Shown here: positions 1 to 9,587 of the stretch, piece after piece
How positions within the stretch are numbered: position 1 is the stretch's first letter
Layout of the letters: each line of letters starts with the position of its first letter
Translations under genes and position numbers: made by a program
Notes under the pieces: generated by a model
Database searches by the model: none
Told to the model about the DNA's origin: nothing
The model's input: the letters and a program-made list of their open reading frames with translations, nothing else
From: Roseovarius carneus
GTDB lineage: Bacteria > Pseudomonadota > Alphaproteobacteria > Rhodobacterales > Rhodobacteraceae
Assembly: GCF_020141465.1 (NCBI RefSeq)
Contig: NZ_JAHSPD010000001.1
Coordinates: 2,152,374-2,216,373, forward strand
Direction: 5' to 3'
Length of the DNA stretch: 64,000 nucleotides

Positions 1-1343
1 CGCTGAAAGGCCGCCATCATCCCCGAGGGACTGCGTCCGTAAAGCGCTCCCTGTGACGCCGGGAAGAGCCTGTCCCAGTCCTGCGGCACCGTCAGCGCCC
101 TGAGGCTCGGGCGCGGATCGCAGGTCAGGCCGAAGCTGGCCAGTCGGTCGAATATTCGCTTCAGACATTTTTCTTGCTCCTCTAGGGACAATATCAGGCC
201 CGCAGGGGCATTCATGATGATCTCGTACCGGCCCGGTGTGCCGGGTGGCTGGCCGCTTGCGCCGTGGTCCTGCGCGCAAAGATAGAGCGTGGGATCATCG
301 GGCAGGCGGCCTTGGTGTATCGCGTCAAATTCGGCGTGTAAGTTATTGCCAAAGAAAACGTTATGATGGCTCAGATCTGGCCCGTGCATCATGCCCGAGA
401 AGGCCAGAACGCACGCCGAGAGCGAGCGCGGGCTGGTTGCGCTTGCACCAACCGCGCGGCGCGCGCCATGGCCCAGCAGCCCCGTTTCCAGCGCGCGCGG
501 ATCGCCGTTAAACACGACCGCATCCGCCTCGAAGCGCGCCTCATGGGTGTGGACAAGAGCCGCGCGATCCCCTTGGCTTTCGATGCGCGTGACGGGGGTG
601 TTGTACTGGAACTCAGCCCCTTTGCTGGTGGCCAGATCGGCAATCGCGCGCGGCAGGGCGGTCATCCCGCCTTCGGCGGCCCAGACGCCGTCCGCCTCGG
701 CCTGCGAGATCAGGCTGAGCAGTGCGGGCACGCGGGCCGGCATCCCACCCACATAGGTGGCGTAGCGGCCAAAGAGCTGGGCAAGCTCTGGGTCGGAAAA
801 CTGTGCGCGCAGCATCTTTGCAAGGCTTTGATGCGGGGCCATTTTGGGGATGATGCGTGGGTTTGAAGCCACTTTGGCGACCATGGCCGAGAGGCTTGGC
901 GTGGCGGTTTGCATCATAGGCGCGTCGAACGCATCGAACAATGCGCGTGTACGGGCGGAGTAGCTCTGAAATTCGGCCTCTGCGCGCGGGCCTAAGGCAT
1001 CGCGGATGTTGCGGGCGCTGGCAGCCGGGTCCGCCATCAGATCGAGGCTTTGCCCGCCCGGCCAGAAATGCCGCGCCAGAACGGGCAGGGGTGTGAGGGT
1101 CACATGATCGCTCAGCACCGCGCCCACATCGCGGAAAAGGGCGTCGAACACATGCCGCATGGTCAGCACCGTTGGGCCGGTATCGGCGGCGCCATGATCC
1201 GTGGGCAAGGTGCGAATTTTGCCGCCGGGCGCGCCTGCGGCCTCCAGCACCGTCACGTCACAGCCTCGATGGGCCAGCCGCAACGCCGCGCTGAGCCCGC
1301 CGATCCCGGCACCGATGATGATTATTTTGGCCCCTTGGCCCAT
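1..1343 (-). CDS. crtD: Hydroxyneurosporene desaturase CrtD (partial, C-terminus off the left edge)
   Basis: This is a CrtI-family phytoene-desaturase-type flavoenzyme. It probably introduces the 3,4 double bond of hydroxy- or methoxyneurosporene in the spheroidene branch of carotenoid synthesis, at the membrane. The frame starts at the ATG at 1343 with MGQGAKIIIIGAGIGGLSAA, a Rossmann dinucleotide-binding motif at residues 5-15. Near its cut end the frame contains ALYGRSPSG, typical of the C-terminal part of CrtI/CrtD enzymes. About 447 codons are inside the window. The family is about 490-500 residues, so roughly 50 are missing. It is divergent from crtE, and the shared 124-base gap carries two PpsR-type operators. 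CrtI is the main alternative, but the position beside crtE/crtF favours CrtD. Confidence 0.85.
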   Translation of the reverse strand, partial: MGQGAKIIIIGAGIGGLSAALRLAHRGCDVTVLEAAGAPGGKIRTLPTDHGAADTGPTVLTMRHVFDALFRDVGAVLSDHVTLTPLPVLARHFWPGGQSLDLMADPAASARNIRDALGPRAEAEFQSYSARTRALFDAFDAPMMQTATPSLSAMVAKVASNPRIIPKMAPHQSLAKMLRAQFSDPELAQLFGRYATYVGGMPARVPALLSLISQAEADGVWAAEGGMTALPRAIADLATSKGAEFQYNTPVTRIESQGDRAALVHTHEARFEADAVVFNGDPRALETGLLGHGARRAVGASATSPRSLSACVLAFSGMMHGPDLSHHNVFFGNNLHAEFDAIHQGRLPDDPTLYLCAQDHGASGQPPGTPGRYEIIMNAPAGLILSLEEQEKCLKRIFDRLASFGLTCDPRPSLRALTVPQDWDRLFPASQGALYGRSPSGMMAAFQ

Positions 1344-1391
1344 ATGGCACCCTTTCTTGGGTGGGATGATTGTTGACTCGCGAGGTAAAAC

Positions 1392-1433
1392 TGTCCAGTC
1401 TTGTTTACACATATATGTCCAAGATAAATTACA
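1392..1433. promoter_or_regulatory. Two PpsR/CrtJ-type operators in the crtD-crtE promoter region
   Basis: Two exact TGT-N12-ACA palindromes lie at 1392-1409 and 1416-1433, six bases apart. This is the published recognition pattern of PpsR/CrtJ. TTTACA at 1404-1409, inside the first operator, and TAAATT at 1425-1430, inside the second, could serve as -35 and -10 elements for crtE with a 15-base spacer. That promoter assignment is an inference. The same sites may also control the divergent crtD, which starts 49 bases away. Confidence 0.8.
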
Positions 1434-1467
1434 CCTTGAGCGCCTTGCGCAGAATGAGAGGGCCGAG

Positions 1468-2346
1468 ATGGACCTGAAACGCCGTATCGAAGGGGCCATG
1501 AGCGCCGCTATCTCGGGGGCGCGGACCGGAACACCGCCACAAAAGCTGTCTGAGGCTTTGAACTATTCCGTCACTCCGGGCGGGGCACGTATCCGCCCGA
1601 CGATTCTTCTCAGCGTGGCGGCGGCCTGCGGCGATGACCGCCCGGCGCTGGCCGATGCGGCGGCGACGGCGCTGGAGCTTATTCATTGCGCCTCGCTTGT
1701 GCATGACGACATGCCCTGTTTTGACGATGCCGACATGCGCCGGGGCAAGCCTTCGGTCCACAAGGCCTACTCTGAGCCGCTCGCGCTTCTGGCGGGTGAT
1801 AGCCTTATTGTGCTGGCCTTTGACGTGCTGGCAGAGGCGGGCCACGACGATCCACACCGCGCGTTGCAACTGGTCCAGACCCTTGCACGCTGCACCGGGA
1901 TGCCCGGCGGAATTTGCGCGGGCCAAGGCTGGGAAAGCGAGGCGGAGATTGATTTGTCGGCCTATCACCGGGCCAAAACCGGCGCATTGTTTATTGCCGC
2001 TACCCGGATGGGCGCGATCGCATCGGGGCAAGACGCAGACCCGTGGGACGAGCTTGGGATGCGTATCGGTGAGGCATTTCAGGTGGCCGATGATCTGCGC
2101 GACGCGCTTTTGGACGAAGAAAGCCTCGGCAAACCCGCAGGTCAGGATGATCTGCACGGGCGGCCCAATGCGGTGGCCCTGTTGGGCGTTGACGGGGCCG
2201 TGGCTCGGCTTGGGAACATTCTGAGCGGTGCGATTTCGTCCATTCCGCATTGCCCCGGTGAGGCGCAGCTTGCCCAGATGGTGCAGGCCTATGCGCAAAA
2301 ACTGGCGCCGATGGCGGCCATGCGGCGCGCCGTGCCCGGCGAATGA
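1468..2346 (+). CDS. crtE: Geranylgeranyl diphosphate synthase
   Basis: CrtE condenses isopentenyl diphosphate with allylic diphosphates to give the C20 precursor of carotenoids and of the bacteriochlorophyll tail. The 292-residue protein has the first aspartate-rich motif of trans-prenyltransferases, DDMPCFDDADMRRGKP, near residue 75, and the second, DDLRDALLDEE, near residue 210. The frame is open further upstream, but the start at 1468 is chosen because GAGAGGG lies just before it and the protein then has the usual family length. It follows a promoter with two PpsR-type operators, and its stop overlaps the first ATG of crtF. Confidence 0.92.
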   Translation: MDLKRRIEGAMSAAISGARTGTPPQKLSEALNYSVTPGGARIRPTILLSVAAACGDDRPALADAAATALELIHCASLVHDDMPCFDDADMRRGKPSVHKAYSEPLALLAGDSLIVLAFDVLAEAGHDDPHRALQLVQTLARCTGMPGGICAGQGWESEAEIDLSAYHRAKTGALFIAATRMGAIASGQDADPWDELGMRIGEAFQVADDLRDALLDEESLGKPAGQDDLHGRPNAVALLGVDGAVARLGNILSGAISSIPHCPGEAQLAQMVQAYAQKLAPMAAMRRAVPGE

Positions 2347-3488
2347 TGCACGAGGCGGATATGGGTCAAGTGGCACCCTCGGGGCGCGGCGTGCGTGCCG
2401 GGGCCGGGTGGCTCACGAGGCTGGTGGCCAGTCGCAAGTTTCAGAAATGGGCGGCTGGATTTCCTCTTACCCGTGGCCGGGTGGGGCGCGAGGGCGCTGC
2501 GGTTTTCGACATTCTGGCCGGGTTTTGTCACAGCCAGATCCTGAGCGCTCTGGTCGAGATGGATATCCTTGCGCAGCTGTTCGAGCGGCAAAGCACAGTG
2601 GCTGAATTGGCATCCGAGAACCGTGTGCCGCCTGAGCGGATGGCGGTCTTGCTGCGCGGTGGCGAGGCGCTTGACCTATTGAAGCTGCGGCGCGGGCGTT
2701 ATGGCCTCACGGCGCGGGGCGCATCGATCCTTGGCGTTCCGGGTTTGCAATCCATGATCCGCCATCACCATATTCTTTATGCTGACCTCTCTGATTCCAA
2801 AGCATTTTTTCGTGGTGAGACAGACCCGAACCTTGCACGGTTCTGGCCATATGTCTTTGGCGCGGCCGAGGCCGAGGACCCCAAGACAGCACAAACCTAT
2901 TCGCGCCTGATGGCCGAGAGCCAGGTTCTGGTGTCTGAGGACACGCTGGGGGCTGTGGCCTTCAAGGATGTGCGCCATTTGATGGATGTGGGCGGCGGCA
3001 CGGGCGCGTTTCTGGAGGCGGTGGGGCAGGCCCATCCGCATCTGTCGATGACGCTCTTCGATCTGCCCGCTGTGGTGCCCGGTGCGACCGAGCGCTTTGG
3101 CGCGGCAGGGCTCCGCGACCGGGTCCGAATATCTCCGGGGTCGTTTCGCGATGACGCGCTGCCGCTTGGTGCGGATATGATCAGCCTCGTGCGGGTGCTC
3201 TATGATCACGCGGATGACACGGTGGCCGCTTTGCTGCGCGCGGCATATGTCGCGCTTCCGGTGGGCGGGCGTATCCTGATCTCCGAGCCGATGAGCGGTG
3301 GCACAAGGCCCGAACGGGCAGGGGACGCATATTTCGCGCTTTACACGCTGGCAATGGGTACGGGACGCGCGCGCTCTGCGGCGCAGATCACAACCCTTTT
3401 GGAGGGCGCGGGCTTTGATGCAGTCAAGACGCATCGCGCGGTGCGACCTTTTATCACAACAGCGATCACGGCTGTCAAAAGCAAATGA
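2343..3488 (+). CDS. crtF: Demethylspheroidene (hydroxyneurosporene) O-methyltransferase
   Basis: CrtF methylates the 1-hydroxyl of acyclic carotenoids with S-adenosylmethionine, giving methoxy carotenoids such as spheroidene. The 381-residue frame has an N-terminal dimerisation/winged-helix region of the class I O-methyltransferases and the SAM-binding motif LMDVGGGTGAFLEAV near residue 220. It starts inside the crtE stop codon (ATGATG at 2343), so translation is probably coupled. An alternative start at 2361 has a GAGG five bases upstream and would shorten the protein by six residues. The gene closes a two-gene crtEF operon. The next operon, beginning with bchC, has its own promoter. Confidence 0.88.
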   Translation: MMHEADMGQVAPSGRGVRAGAGWLTRLVASRKFQKWAAGFPLTRGRVGREGAAVFDILAGFCHSQILSALVEMDILAQLFERQSTVAELASENRVPPERMAVLLRGGEALDLLKLRRGRYGLTARGASILGVPGLQSMIRHHHILYADLSDSKAFFRGETDPNLARFWPYVFGAAEAEDPKTAQTYSRLMAESQVLVSEDTLGAVAFKDVRHLMDVGGGTGAFLEAVGQAHPHLSMTLFDLPAVVPGATERFGAAGLRDRVRISPGSFRDDALPLGADMISLVRVLYDHADDTVAALLRAAYVALPVGGRILISEPMSGGTRPERAGDAYFALYTLAMGTGRARSAAQITTLLEGAGFDAVKTHRAVRPFITTAITAVKSK

Positions 3489-3496
3489 CACAAATC

Positions 3497-3540
3497 TGTA
3501 AGGTTTAGTTGACACCAGCGCGTGTAAGTTTAAACTGACA
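3497..3540 (+). promoter_or_regulatory. bchC promoter with two PpsR/CrtJ-type operators
   Basis: Exact TGT-N12-ACA palindromes lie at 3497-3514 and 3523-3540, eight bases apart. A perfect -35 hexamer TTGACA (3509-3514) forms the end of the first operator. A -10-like TAAACT (3531-3536) lies in the second, with a 16-base spacer. Repressor bound to both sites would cover the whole promoter. This is the expected entry point for the bchCXYZ-puf transcription unit. Confidence 0.82.
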
Positions 3541-3591
3541 GGCAACGGAGCGCCCGGATCTGAGTCTCTCGATCATCAAGAGCAAGACGGG

Positions 3592-4554
3592 GTGTCAGAA
3601 CAGGAACGTCACTTGGAAACCACCGCAGTCATACTCAACGGACCCCGCGATCTTGGTCTTGATGTGCTGCCTGTCACGCCGCCGGAGGCAGGGGATCTGG
3701 TGGTGGAAATCACGCATTCCGGGATTTCCACAGGGACGGAAAAGCTCTTTTATTCTGGCGAGATGCCGCCCTTTCCGGGCATGGGCTATCCGCTTGTGCC
3801 GGGCTATGAGGCCGCAGGCTTTGTCGTCGAGGCGGGTGCCGATACCGGCTTTCGTGTGGGCGAGCATGTCTTTGTGCCGGGCGCCAATTGCTACGAGGGG
3901 GCGTTTGGCCTTTTTGGGGGTGCCGCAGCGCATCTGGTCTCGGCGTCTGAGCGGGTTACGCGAATCGATTCGGGTCTTGGGGCCGAGGGGGCGCTTCTGG
4001 CGCTTGCCGCCACGGCGCGCCATGCGATGGCCGGTCCTAACAAGGCTGTGCCGGACCTGATCGTGGGCCACGGCGTTCTGGGCCGCCTTCTGGCGCGCCT
4101 GACGGTTGCGGCGGGCGCACCGGCCCCCACAGTGTGGGAGGTTGATCCCGCGCGTATGGGTGGCGCGCAGGGCTATGAGGTTATCACACCTGAGGCCGAT
4201 ACGCGGCGCGACTACATGTCGATTTACGACGCATCGGGCCGGGCGGATCTTCTGAATGATCTGATCGGGCGGATTGCGCGGGGCGGTGAAGTCGTTCTCG
4301 CCGGATTTTACACCGAAGCGCTGAGTTTCTCGTTTCCGCCCGCCTTCATGAAGGAGGCGCGGCTGCGCATCGCGGCTGAATGGGCTGCCGATGATCTCGT
4401 CGCCACCCGCCGTCTGGTGGAGAGCGGCGCGCTCAGCCTTGGTGGGCTGATCACACATCAAAGTGCGGCCACGGATGCCGCGCAGGCGTATGAGACAGCG
4501 TTCTCAGATCCCGCTTGCTTGAAAATGATACTGAACTGGAAGGGCCTCGCATGA
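3592..4554 (+). CDS. bchC: Bacteriochlorophyllide a dehydrogenase (3-hydroxyethyl oxidising)
   Basis: BchC oxidises the C3 1-hydroxyethyl group of bacteriochlorophyllide to the acetyl group. It belongs to the medium-chain dehydrogenase-like proteins. The 320-residue frame keeps the N-terminal GroES-like segment, with [13 protein letters not shown] and the PGYEAAGFV stretch, and a nucleotide-binding turn VGHGVLG near residue 158. The given start is a GTG at 3592. A TTG at 3613 is a real alternative: it has AGGA just upstream and would give a protein beginning METTAV. The bchC stop overlaps the bchX start (ATGA), consistent with one operon, and a PpsR-controlled promoter lies directly upstream. 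Confidence 0.9.
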   Translation: MSEQERHLETTAVILNGPRDLGLDVLPVTPPEAGDLVVEITHSGISTGTEKLFYSGEMPPFPGMGYPLVPGYEAAGFVVEAGADTGFRVGEHVFVPGANCYEGAFGLFGGAAAHLVSASERVTRIDSGLGAEGALLALAATARHAMAGPNKAVPDLIVGHGVLGRLLARLTVAAGAPAPTVWEVDPARMGGAQGYEVITPEADTRRDYMSIYDASGRADLLNDLIGRIARGGEVVLAGFYTEALSFSFPPAFMKEARLRIAAEWAADDLVATRRLVESGALSLGGLITHQSAATDAAQAYETAFSDPACLKMILNWKGLA

Positions 4555-5555
4555 CACTTGATGTTCCAAACCTCAAAGATTTTGACCAACGCTTGCGAGA
4601 CGAGGCGAATGAAGAACCTACGTTGGAGGTGCCCCAGGGCGAGCCCACGTCCAAGACGCAGATCATCGCGATCTACGGCAAAGGCGGTATCGGCAAATCC
4701 TTCACGCTGGCCAATCTGAGCCACATGATGGCCGAGCAGGGCAAGCGCGTGTTGCTGATCGGGTGTGATCCCAAATCAGACACGACCAGCCTTCTGTTTG
4801 GCGGCAAGGCGTGCCCCACGATTATCGAGACTTCGACCCGCAAGAAGCTTGCTGGTGAAGAAGTCGCCATCGGTGATGTCTGCTTCAAACGCGGTGGAGT
4901 TTTCGCGATGGAGCTTGGCGGGCCGGAAGTTGGCCGCGGCTGCGGTGGACGCGGGATCATCCACGGATTTGAATTGCTCGAAAAGCTGGGATTTCACGAT
5001 TGGGACTTTGATTATGTCCTGCTCGACTTCCTCGGCGATGTTGTGTGCGGCGGCTTTGGCCTGCCCATCGCGCGGGATATGGCGCAGAAGGTCATTCTGG
5101 TGGCCTCTAATGATCTGCAATCGCTTTACGTGGCCAACAACGTCTGCTCGGCGGTGGAATATTTCCGCAAGCTGGGTGGCAATGTCGGTGTCGCGGGCCT
5201 TGTGATCAACAAGGATGACGGTTCGGGTGAGGCGCAGGCTTTTGCGGAATCGGTCAAAATTCCGGTGCTGGCCTCGATCCCGCAGAACGATGATTTGCGC
5301 AAGAAATCAGCAAACTACCAGATTGTTGGCACCGCCGAATCTGAGTGGGGCGCCTTGTTCGCTGAGCTTGGCGATAATGTGGGCGTGGCCCCGCCTGTGC
5401 GGCCCACGCCGCTGGATCAAGACGGGCTTCTGGCGCTCTTTGATGCGTCGGAAACGGGCGGTGATTACCAGCTCGTGCCCGCCACGGACATGGATATGCG
5501 CGGCAAGAACGCGAAACCCATCGAGAGCCTGGAGGTGATTTATGACGAAGCATGA
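4551..5555 (+). CDS. bchX: Chlorophyllide a reductase iron protein, subunit X
   Basis: BchX is the nitrogenase-iron-protein-like ATPase that passes electrons to the BchY-BchZ catalytic component, which reduces ring B of chlorophyllide a. The P-loop GKGGIGKS lies near residue 43. The two cysteines expected to hold a subunit-bridging [4Fe-4S] cluster are at about 131 (GCGG) and 166 (VVCGG), which matches their spacing in BchL. The start at 4551 overlaps the bchC stop and gives 334 residues; the frame is open upstream, but that part overlaps bchC. The last 14 bases overlap a 47-codon gene that leads into bchY. Confidence 0.94.
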   Translation: MTLDVPNLKDFDQRLRDEANEEPTLEVPQGEPTSKTQIIAIYGKGGIGKSFTLANLSHMMAEQGKRVLLIGCDPKSDTTSLLFGGKACPTIIETSTRKKLAGEEVAIGDVCFKRGGVFAMELGGPEVGRGCGGRGIIHGFELLEKLGFHDWDFDYVLLDFLGDVVCGGFGLPIARDMAQKVILVASNDLQSLYVANNVCSAVEYFRKLGGNVGVAGLVINKDDGSGEAQAFAESVKIPVLASIPQNDDLRKKSANYQIVGTAESEWGALFAELGDNVGVAPPVRPTPLDQDGLLALFDASETGGDYQLVPATDMDMRGKNAKPIESLEVIYDEA

Positions 5556-5685
5556 CGCCCCCAAATCCGACGATTTCGCCCGTATCAAAAAAATGCTGCG
5601 CGATGCACGGCCTGAGCAAATCTGGAACCTGATGAAGGATATCCAGAACACGCAGTCCAATTCTGATGAGGGCAAGCCCGCATGA
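5542..5685 (+). CDS. Small 47-residue protein gene between bchX and bchY (unknown function)
   Basis: I do not recognise this gene as a named family. It starts at the ATG at 5542, inside the 3' end of bchX. It is preceded by a near-perfect Shine-Dalgarno sequence, GGAGGTGA at 5531-5538, with a three-base gap. It ends at 5685, where its stop overlaps the bchY start (ATGA). The predicted product is soluble, highly charged and probably helical (for example DDFARIKKMLRDARP and EQIWNLMKDIQN), with no cysteine and no membrane segment. The strong ribosome site and the two overlaps argue that it is translated. It may simply couple bchX to bchY translation, or it may be a small partner of chlorophyllide reductase. 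Both ideas are inference. Confidence 0.6.
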   Translation: MTKHDAPKSDDFARIKKMLRDARPEQIWNLMKDIQNTQSNSDEGKPA

Positions 5686-7271
5686 GCGATGAAGTCACAT
5701 ATGACGCCGCCGGCGCCGTAGAGGTGACGCTCGGCACGGATGTTGCTCCCGCCCCTACACCTGATCTGGGTGCAGGCAACCTGCCGGGGCAGGCGGCGGC
5801 CAAAGGCTGCCACGCCCCTGGCGGCGAGATGGAAGCGGCGGCGCGCGCGGCGGGCCAGTCCGAGATCCTTGATCAATACGCGAAAGACTATCCCACCGGC
5901 CCCCATGATCAGCCGCAAAGCATGTGCCCCGCTTTTGGCAGCCTGCGCGTTGGCCTGCGGATGCGCCGCACGGCGACCGTCCTGTCGGGCTCGGCCTGCT
6001 GCGTGTATGGCCTGACCTTTGTGAGCCATTTCTACGGCGCGCGGCGCTCGGTCGGCTACGTCCCGTTCAATTCCGAGACGCTGGTGACGGGCAAGCTCTT
6101 TGAGGATATCCGCGAGAGCGTCCATGCGATGGCGGACCCCGAAAAATTCGATTGTATCGTCGTGACGAACCTATGTGTGCCCACGGCCTCCGGTGTGCCT
6201 TTGCGGCTTTTGCCCAAGGAAATCAACGGTGTGCGGATCGTGGGAATTGATGTTCCGGGATTTGGTATTCCCACCCATGCCGAGGCGAAAGACGTGCTTG
6301 CCGGGGCGATGCTCAATTATGCGCGCGCCGAAGTGGCCGCAGGTCCCGTGCCGGCACCTGTGGGCGGCAAGTCTGATCGCCCGACCGTGAGCCTTCTGGG
6401 CGAGATGTTCCCCGCCGATCCGATGATGATTGGTGCGATGCTGGCCCCGATGGGTCTGGCTGCGGGTCCTGTCGTTCCGTGCCGCGAGTGGCGCGAGCTT
6501 TATGCGGCACTTGATTGTGGCGCAGTGGCTGCGATCCATCCTTTCTACACCGCTGCCGTGCGGGAGTTTCAGGCCGCTGGTCGGCCCATCGTCGGCTCCG
6601 CACCCGTTGGGCGTGATGGCACGGCCACATGGCTTGCCGCGATTGGCGATGCGTTCGGCATTGCCGCCGACAAGGTGGCCGCCGCGCAAAACGCGTTTTT
6701 GCCTGCGATCTCGACCGCTCTGGAAGGTGCAGCCATCAATGGCACGATCACCCTGTCAGGCTACGAAGGCTCCGAGCTTCTGGTCGCCCGTCTGCTCATC
6801 GAGAGCGGTGCGAACGTCCCTTATGTCGGCACGGCTTGTCCCAAGACACCTTGGAGTGCTGCGGACGCGGATTGGCTTGAGGCGAAGGGCGTGACGATCA
6901 AATATCGCGCCAGCCTTGAGGATGATTGCGCCGCCATGGAGGCGATCCAGCCGGATCTCGCCATTGGCACAACGCCCGTTGTCCAAAAGGGCAAAGAGCT
7001 GGGTATTCCATCGCTCTACTTCACCAACCTCATTTCCGCGCGGCCCCTTATGGGACCTGCGGGTGCGGGGTCCTTGGCCGAGGTGGTCAATGCCGCCATG
7101 GGCAACAAGGAGCGCATGGGCACAATGAAGGCTTTCTTCGAGGGGGTTGGCCATTGCGACACGGCTGGCGTCTGGGAAGGGTCTCCGAACATTCAGCCGC
7201 GCTTCCGCGAGCTGAACGCCAAGAAGATCGAGAAACAAGCCCGCGCGGCCAAAGCGGCGGAGATGATATGA
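5682..7271 (+). CDS. bchY: Chlorophyllide a reductase subunit Y
   Basis: BchY is the BchN/NifD-like half of the BchYZ catalytic component that reduces the C7-C8 double bond of chlorophyllide a. The 529-residue protein has conserved cysteine contexts expected for cluster binding: MCPAFG near residue 82, SGSACCVYG near 106 and TNLCVPTAS near 166. An N-terminal tail of about 80 residues, rich in Ala, Pro and Gly, precedes the conserved core. The start overlaps the stop of the upstream 47-codon gene. A perfect hairpin begins immediately after the stop codon, and bchZ follows after a 127-base gap. Confidence 0.93.
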   Translation: MSDEVTYDAAGAVEVTLGTDVAPAPTPDLGAGNLPGQAAAKGCHAPGGEMEAAARAAGQSEILDQYAKDYPTGPHDQPQSMCPAFGSLRVGLRMRRTATVLSGSACCVYGLTFVSHFYGARRSVGYVPFNSETLVTGKLFEDIRESVHAMADPEKFDCIVVTNLCVPTASGVPLRLLPKEINGVRIVGIDVPGFGIPTHAEAKDVLAGAMLNYARAEVAAGPVPAPVGGKSDRPTVSLLGEMFPADPMMIGAMLAPMGLAAGPVVPCREWRELYAALDCGAVAAIHPFYTAAVREFQAAGRPIVGSAPVGRDGTATWLAAIGDAFGIAADKVAAAQNAFLPAISTALEGAAINGTITLSGYEGSELLVARLLIESGANVPYVGTACPKTPWSAADADWLEAKGVTIKYRASLEDDCAAMEAIQPDLAIGTTPVVQKGKELGIPSLYFTNLISARPLMGPAGAGSLAEVVNAAMGNKERMGTMKAFFEGVGHCDTAGVWEGSPNIQPRFRELNAKKIEKQARAAKAAEMI

Positions 7272-7297
7272 CGGCGAAAAATACATATTTTTCGCCG
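7272..7297 (+). other. Perfect hairpin directly after the bchY stop codon
   Basis: The arms CGGCGAAAAAT (7272-7282) and ATTTTTCGCCG (7287-7297) form a perfect 11-bp stem with a four-base loop, starting on the base after the bchY stop. No run of T follows the stem on the + strand, so it does not look like a standard terminator. A role in mRNA 3' end protection, processing or partial attenuation between bchXY and bchZ is an inference. Confidence 0.6.
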
Positions 7298-7398
7298 GGT
7301 GCGGGAAAGCGATTGGCGCAGCCAATGGCGGCCGCACGTGGTTGTTATGTGGCACCCAGCCGCACACGCCAAAATCGCACCAAAGGGGAGGCACAAAC

Positions 7399-8874
7399 AT
7401 GCTGATCCAGGACCATGATCGTGCGGGCGGATATTGGGGGGCGGTTTATGCCTTCTGCGCCGTCAAGGGATTGCAGGTTGTGATCGACGGCCCCGTAGGC
7501 TGCGAGAACCTGCCCGTGACCTCCGTTTTACATTACACGGATGCGCTTCCGCCGCATGAGCTTCCCATCGTTGTCACCGGCCTTGCCGAGGACGAGATGG
7601 GCAAAGGCACCGAAGAGGCGATGGAGCGGGCGTGGAAAACGCTTGATCCCGCACTGCCTGCGGTCGTCGTCACCGGCTCTATCGCCGAGATGATCGGCGG
7701 GGGCGTGACGCCCATGGGCACGAATATTCAGCGCTTTTTGCCGCGCACCATTGATGAGGATCAATGGCAATGCGCCGACCGCGCGATGACCTGGATCTTC
7801 ACCGAGTTCGGCATGACCAAGGGCCGGATGCCCAAGGAGGTCAAGCGCGAGGAGGGCGACGCACCGCGCGTCAATATCCTCGGGCCGATGTATGGCACGT
7901 TCAACATGCCATCCGATCTGCACGAAATCCGCCGCCTCATCGAGGGGATCGGCGCCGAGGTCAACATGGTGATGCCGCTTGGCGCGCATGTGGCCGAGAT
8001 GCGCAATCTGGTGAATGCGGACGTCAATGTCTGCATGTACCGCGAATTTGGCCGGGGGCTTTGCGAAGTTCTGGGCAAGCCTTATCTGCAAGCGCCCATC
8101 GGCGTGGACAGCACGACGAAATTCCTGCGCCAGCTGGGCGAGATGCTGGGGCTGGACCCTGAACCGTTCATCGCGCAGGAAAAGCACTCGACGCTTAAGC
8201 CCGTCTGGGATCTGTGGCGCAGCGTGACGCAGGATTTCTTTGCCACGGCGAGCTTCGGCATCGTGGCGGGGGAGACCTATGCGCGCGGCATCCGCAATTA
8301 TCTTGAGAATGATCTGGGCCTGCCGTGTGCCTTTGCCGTGGCACGCACGGCGGGCAAGAAGACCGATAACGACGAGGTGCGCGCCATGATCGGGGCCAAA
8401 CGGCCCCTGATCCTGATGGGCTCGATCAACGAGAAAATGTATCTGGCCGAGCTGAAATCCGGCCACGGCCCCGCGCCCACGTTCATTCCCGCAAGCTTCC
8501 CCGGTGCCGCCATCCGGCGCGCGACGGGCACGCCCTTCATGGGATATGCGGGTGCCACTTACATGTTGCAAGAGGTCTGCAACGGGCTTTTCGATGCGCT
8601 TTTCCACATCCTGCCTTTGGGCACGGAAATGGATGCGGCCGAAGCCACACCAACAACCCTGCGCCGCGATTTCCCTTGGGATACCGATGCGCAGCGCCTG
8701 CTGGACGAAATTGTCGCCCAGCACCCCATTCTCACCCGCATTTCCGCGGCCAAATCCCTGAGAGACGAGGCCGAGAAGGTCGCGCTTTCTCAAGGTGAAG
8801 ACCGGGTTGTGCGTGAGACCGTCGCGGGGCTTAGCCCAGCATTTCAAGACCAAAATTCGGGAGGACAGACATGA
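7399..8874 (+). CDS. bchZ: Chlorophyllide a reductase subunit Z
   Basis: BchZ is the BchB/NifK-like partner of BchY in the catalytic component of chlorophyllide a reductase. The 491-residue protein starts [19 protein letters not shown] and keeps the family segment [14 protein letters not shown], whose Cys lies in a cluster-binding context, near residue 37. The start at 7399 is chosen over an upstream in-frame ATG because GGGGAGG lies just before it and the N-terminus then fits the family. A 127-base leader, unusually long for this operon, separates it from bchY. Its stop overlaps the start of pufQ. Confidence 0.93.
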   Translation: MLIQDHDRAGGYWGAVYAFCAVKGLQVVIDGPVGCENLPVTSVLHYTDALPPHELPIVVTGLAEDEMGKGTEEAMERAWKTLDPALPAVVVTGSIAEMIGGGVTPMGTNIQRFLPRTIDEDQWQCADRAMTWIFTEFGMTKGRMPKEVKREEGDAPRVNILGPMYGTFNMPSDLHEIRRLIEGIGAEVNMVMPLGAHVAEMRNLVNADVNVCMYREFGRGLCEVLGKPYLQAPIGVDSTTKFLRQLGEMLGLDPEPFIAQEKHSTLKPVWDLWRSVTQDFFATASFGIVAGETYARGIRNYLENDLGLPCAFAVARTAGKKTDNDEVRAMIGAKRPLILMGSINEKMYLAELKSGHGPAPTFIPASFPGAAIRRATGTPFMGYAGATYMLQEVCNGLFDALFHILPLGTEMDAAEATPTTLRRDFPWDTDAQRLLDEIVAQHPILTRISAAKSLRDEAEKVALSQGEDRVVRETVAGLSPAFQDQNSGGQT

Positions 8875-9098
8875 CTCATGTTGACACGAACGCACCGGCG
8901 CGATCCCGGAAGAAACATGCGCCAAGGCGCACGGAATACTCCGCTTATTTTGCCGTGATCTTCATGACCGCCGTTCCCTTTGCCCTTGTGGCATGGGCGC
9001 TGGCACAGGTCGGGATCATGGACACGCCAGAGCACGGGCCGATCAAATCGGCATGGTCTCAGGCCAGCATCATCACCCCCAAGATCTTTTGGGCCTGA
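8871..9098 (+). CDS. pufQ: PufQ, bacteriochlorophyll-related small membrane protein
   Basis: PufQ is a short protein found at the head of puf operons and needed for normal bacteriochlorophyll supply; its exact biochemical role is still debated. The 75-residue product has a basic N-terminus ([11 protein letters not shown]) followed by a single hydrophobic segment of about 22 residues from residue 27. This suits an inner-membrane protein with its N-terminus in the cytoplasm. The start overlaps the bchZ stop (ATGA), so bchZ and pufQ are coupled. A 121-base gap with a small CCGCG/CGCGG stem (9172-9188) separates it from pufB. Confidence 0.88.
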   Translation: MTHVDTNAPARSRKKHAPRRTEYSAYFAVIFMTAVPFALVAWALAQVGIMDTPEHGPIKSAWSQASIITPKIFWA

Positions 9099-9219
9099 TG
9101 CAAATGGAATTCGCCGCTTCGCTTGCGAGGGGGTGAAATAGGGCAGGGGATGAGCCTCTGTCGTATCCCGGCCGCGGGGAATTCGCGGTGTCGGTATATT
9201 TTTTCCTGGAGGAAAAAAC

Positions 9220-9375
9220 ATGGCTGATAAAACTGATCTGTCTTTCACAGGTCTCACAGACGAGCAGGCCCAGGAGCTGCACTCAGTCTATATGAGCGGT
9301 TTCACCATCTTCGCGATGGTAGCAGTCGTCGCTCATATTCTGACGTACATCAAGCTTCCTTGGTTTGCTTGGTAA
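9220..9375 (+). CDS. pufB: Light-harvesting 1 beta polypeptide
   Basis: PufB is the beta subunit of the LH1 antenna ring around the reaction centre. The frame encodes 51 residues from the ATG at 9220, preceded by a strong GGAGG site at 9208-9212. The sequence reads [20 protein letters not shown] and then [20 protein letters not shown]. The His in VAHI (residue 39) is the expected bacteriochlorophyll ligand, and the C-terminal aromatic motif KLPWFAW is typical of LH1 beta. The segment from about residue 27 to 44 is the single membrane helix. pufA starts 14 bases downstream. Confidence 0.95.
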   Translation: MADKTDLSFTGLTDEQAQELHSVYMSGFTIFAMVAVVAHILTYIKLPWFAW

Positions 9376-9389
9376 TAGGAGACTGACAA

Positions 9390-9557
9390 ATGGCACAGTT
9401 CTACAAAATCTGGCTGATCTTTGATCCGCGGCGTGTGTTCGTGGCCCAAGGCGTCTTTTTGTTCCTGCTCGCAGCGATGATTCACCTCGTCCTGCTCAGC
9501 AACGCTGAGACAAACTGGTTCGACCGCGCGTTCGGCTCGGAGATGGCAGCAGAGTAA
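9390..9557 (+). CDS. pufA: Light-harvesting 1 alpha polypeptide
   Basis: PufA is the alpha subunit of LH1. The 55-residue frame begins [20 protein letters not shown], the characteristic alpha N-terminus with the FDPRRV turn before the helix. The single membrane helix runs from about residue 15 to 37 and includes the expected bacteriochlorophyll-binding His in AAMIHLVLL. The C-terminal tail is short and ends EMAAE. It is co-transcribed with pufB, and a strong GC-rich hairpin follows before pufL, as expected for the more stable pufBA message segment. Confidence 0.95.
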   Translation: MAQFYKIWLIFDPRRVFVAQGVFLFLLAAMIHLVLLSNAETNWFDRAFGSEMAAE

Positions 9558-9587
9558 TCGGACGCGAGCGTTCGGTTCAAAAATCAG

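Noticed and set aside
1429..2376. A 315-codon leftward open frame opposite crtE.
   Set aside because: It is the antisense shadow of a well-defined prenyltransferase and would overlap the divergent promoter region.
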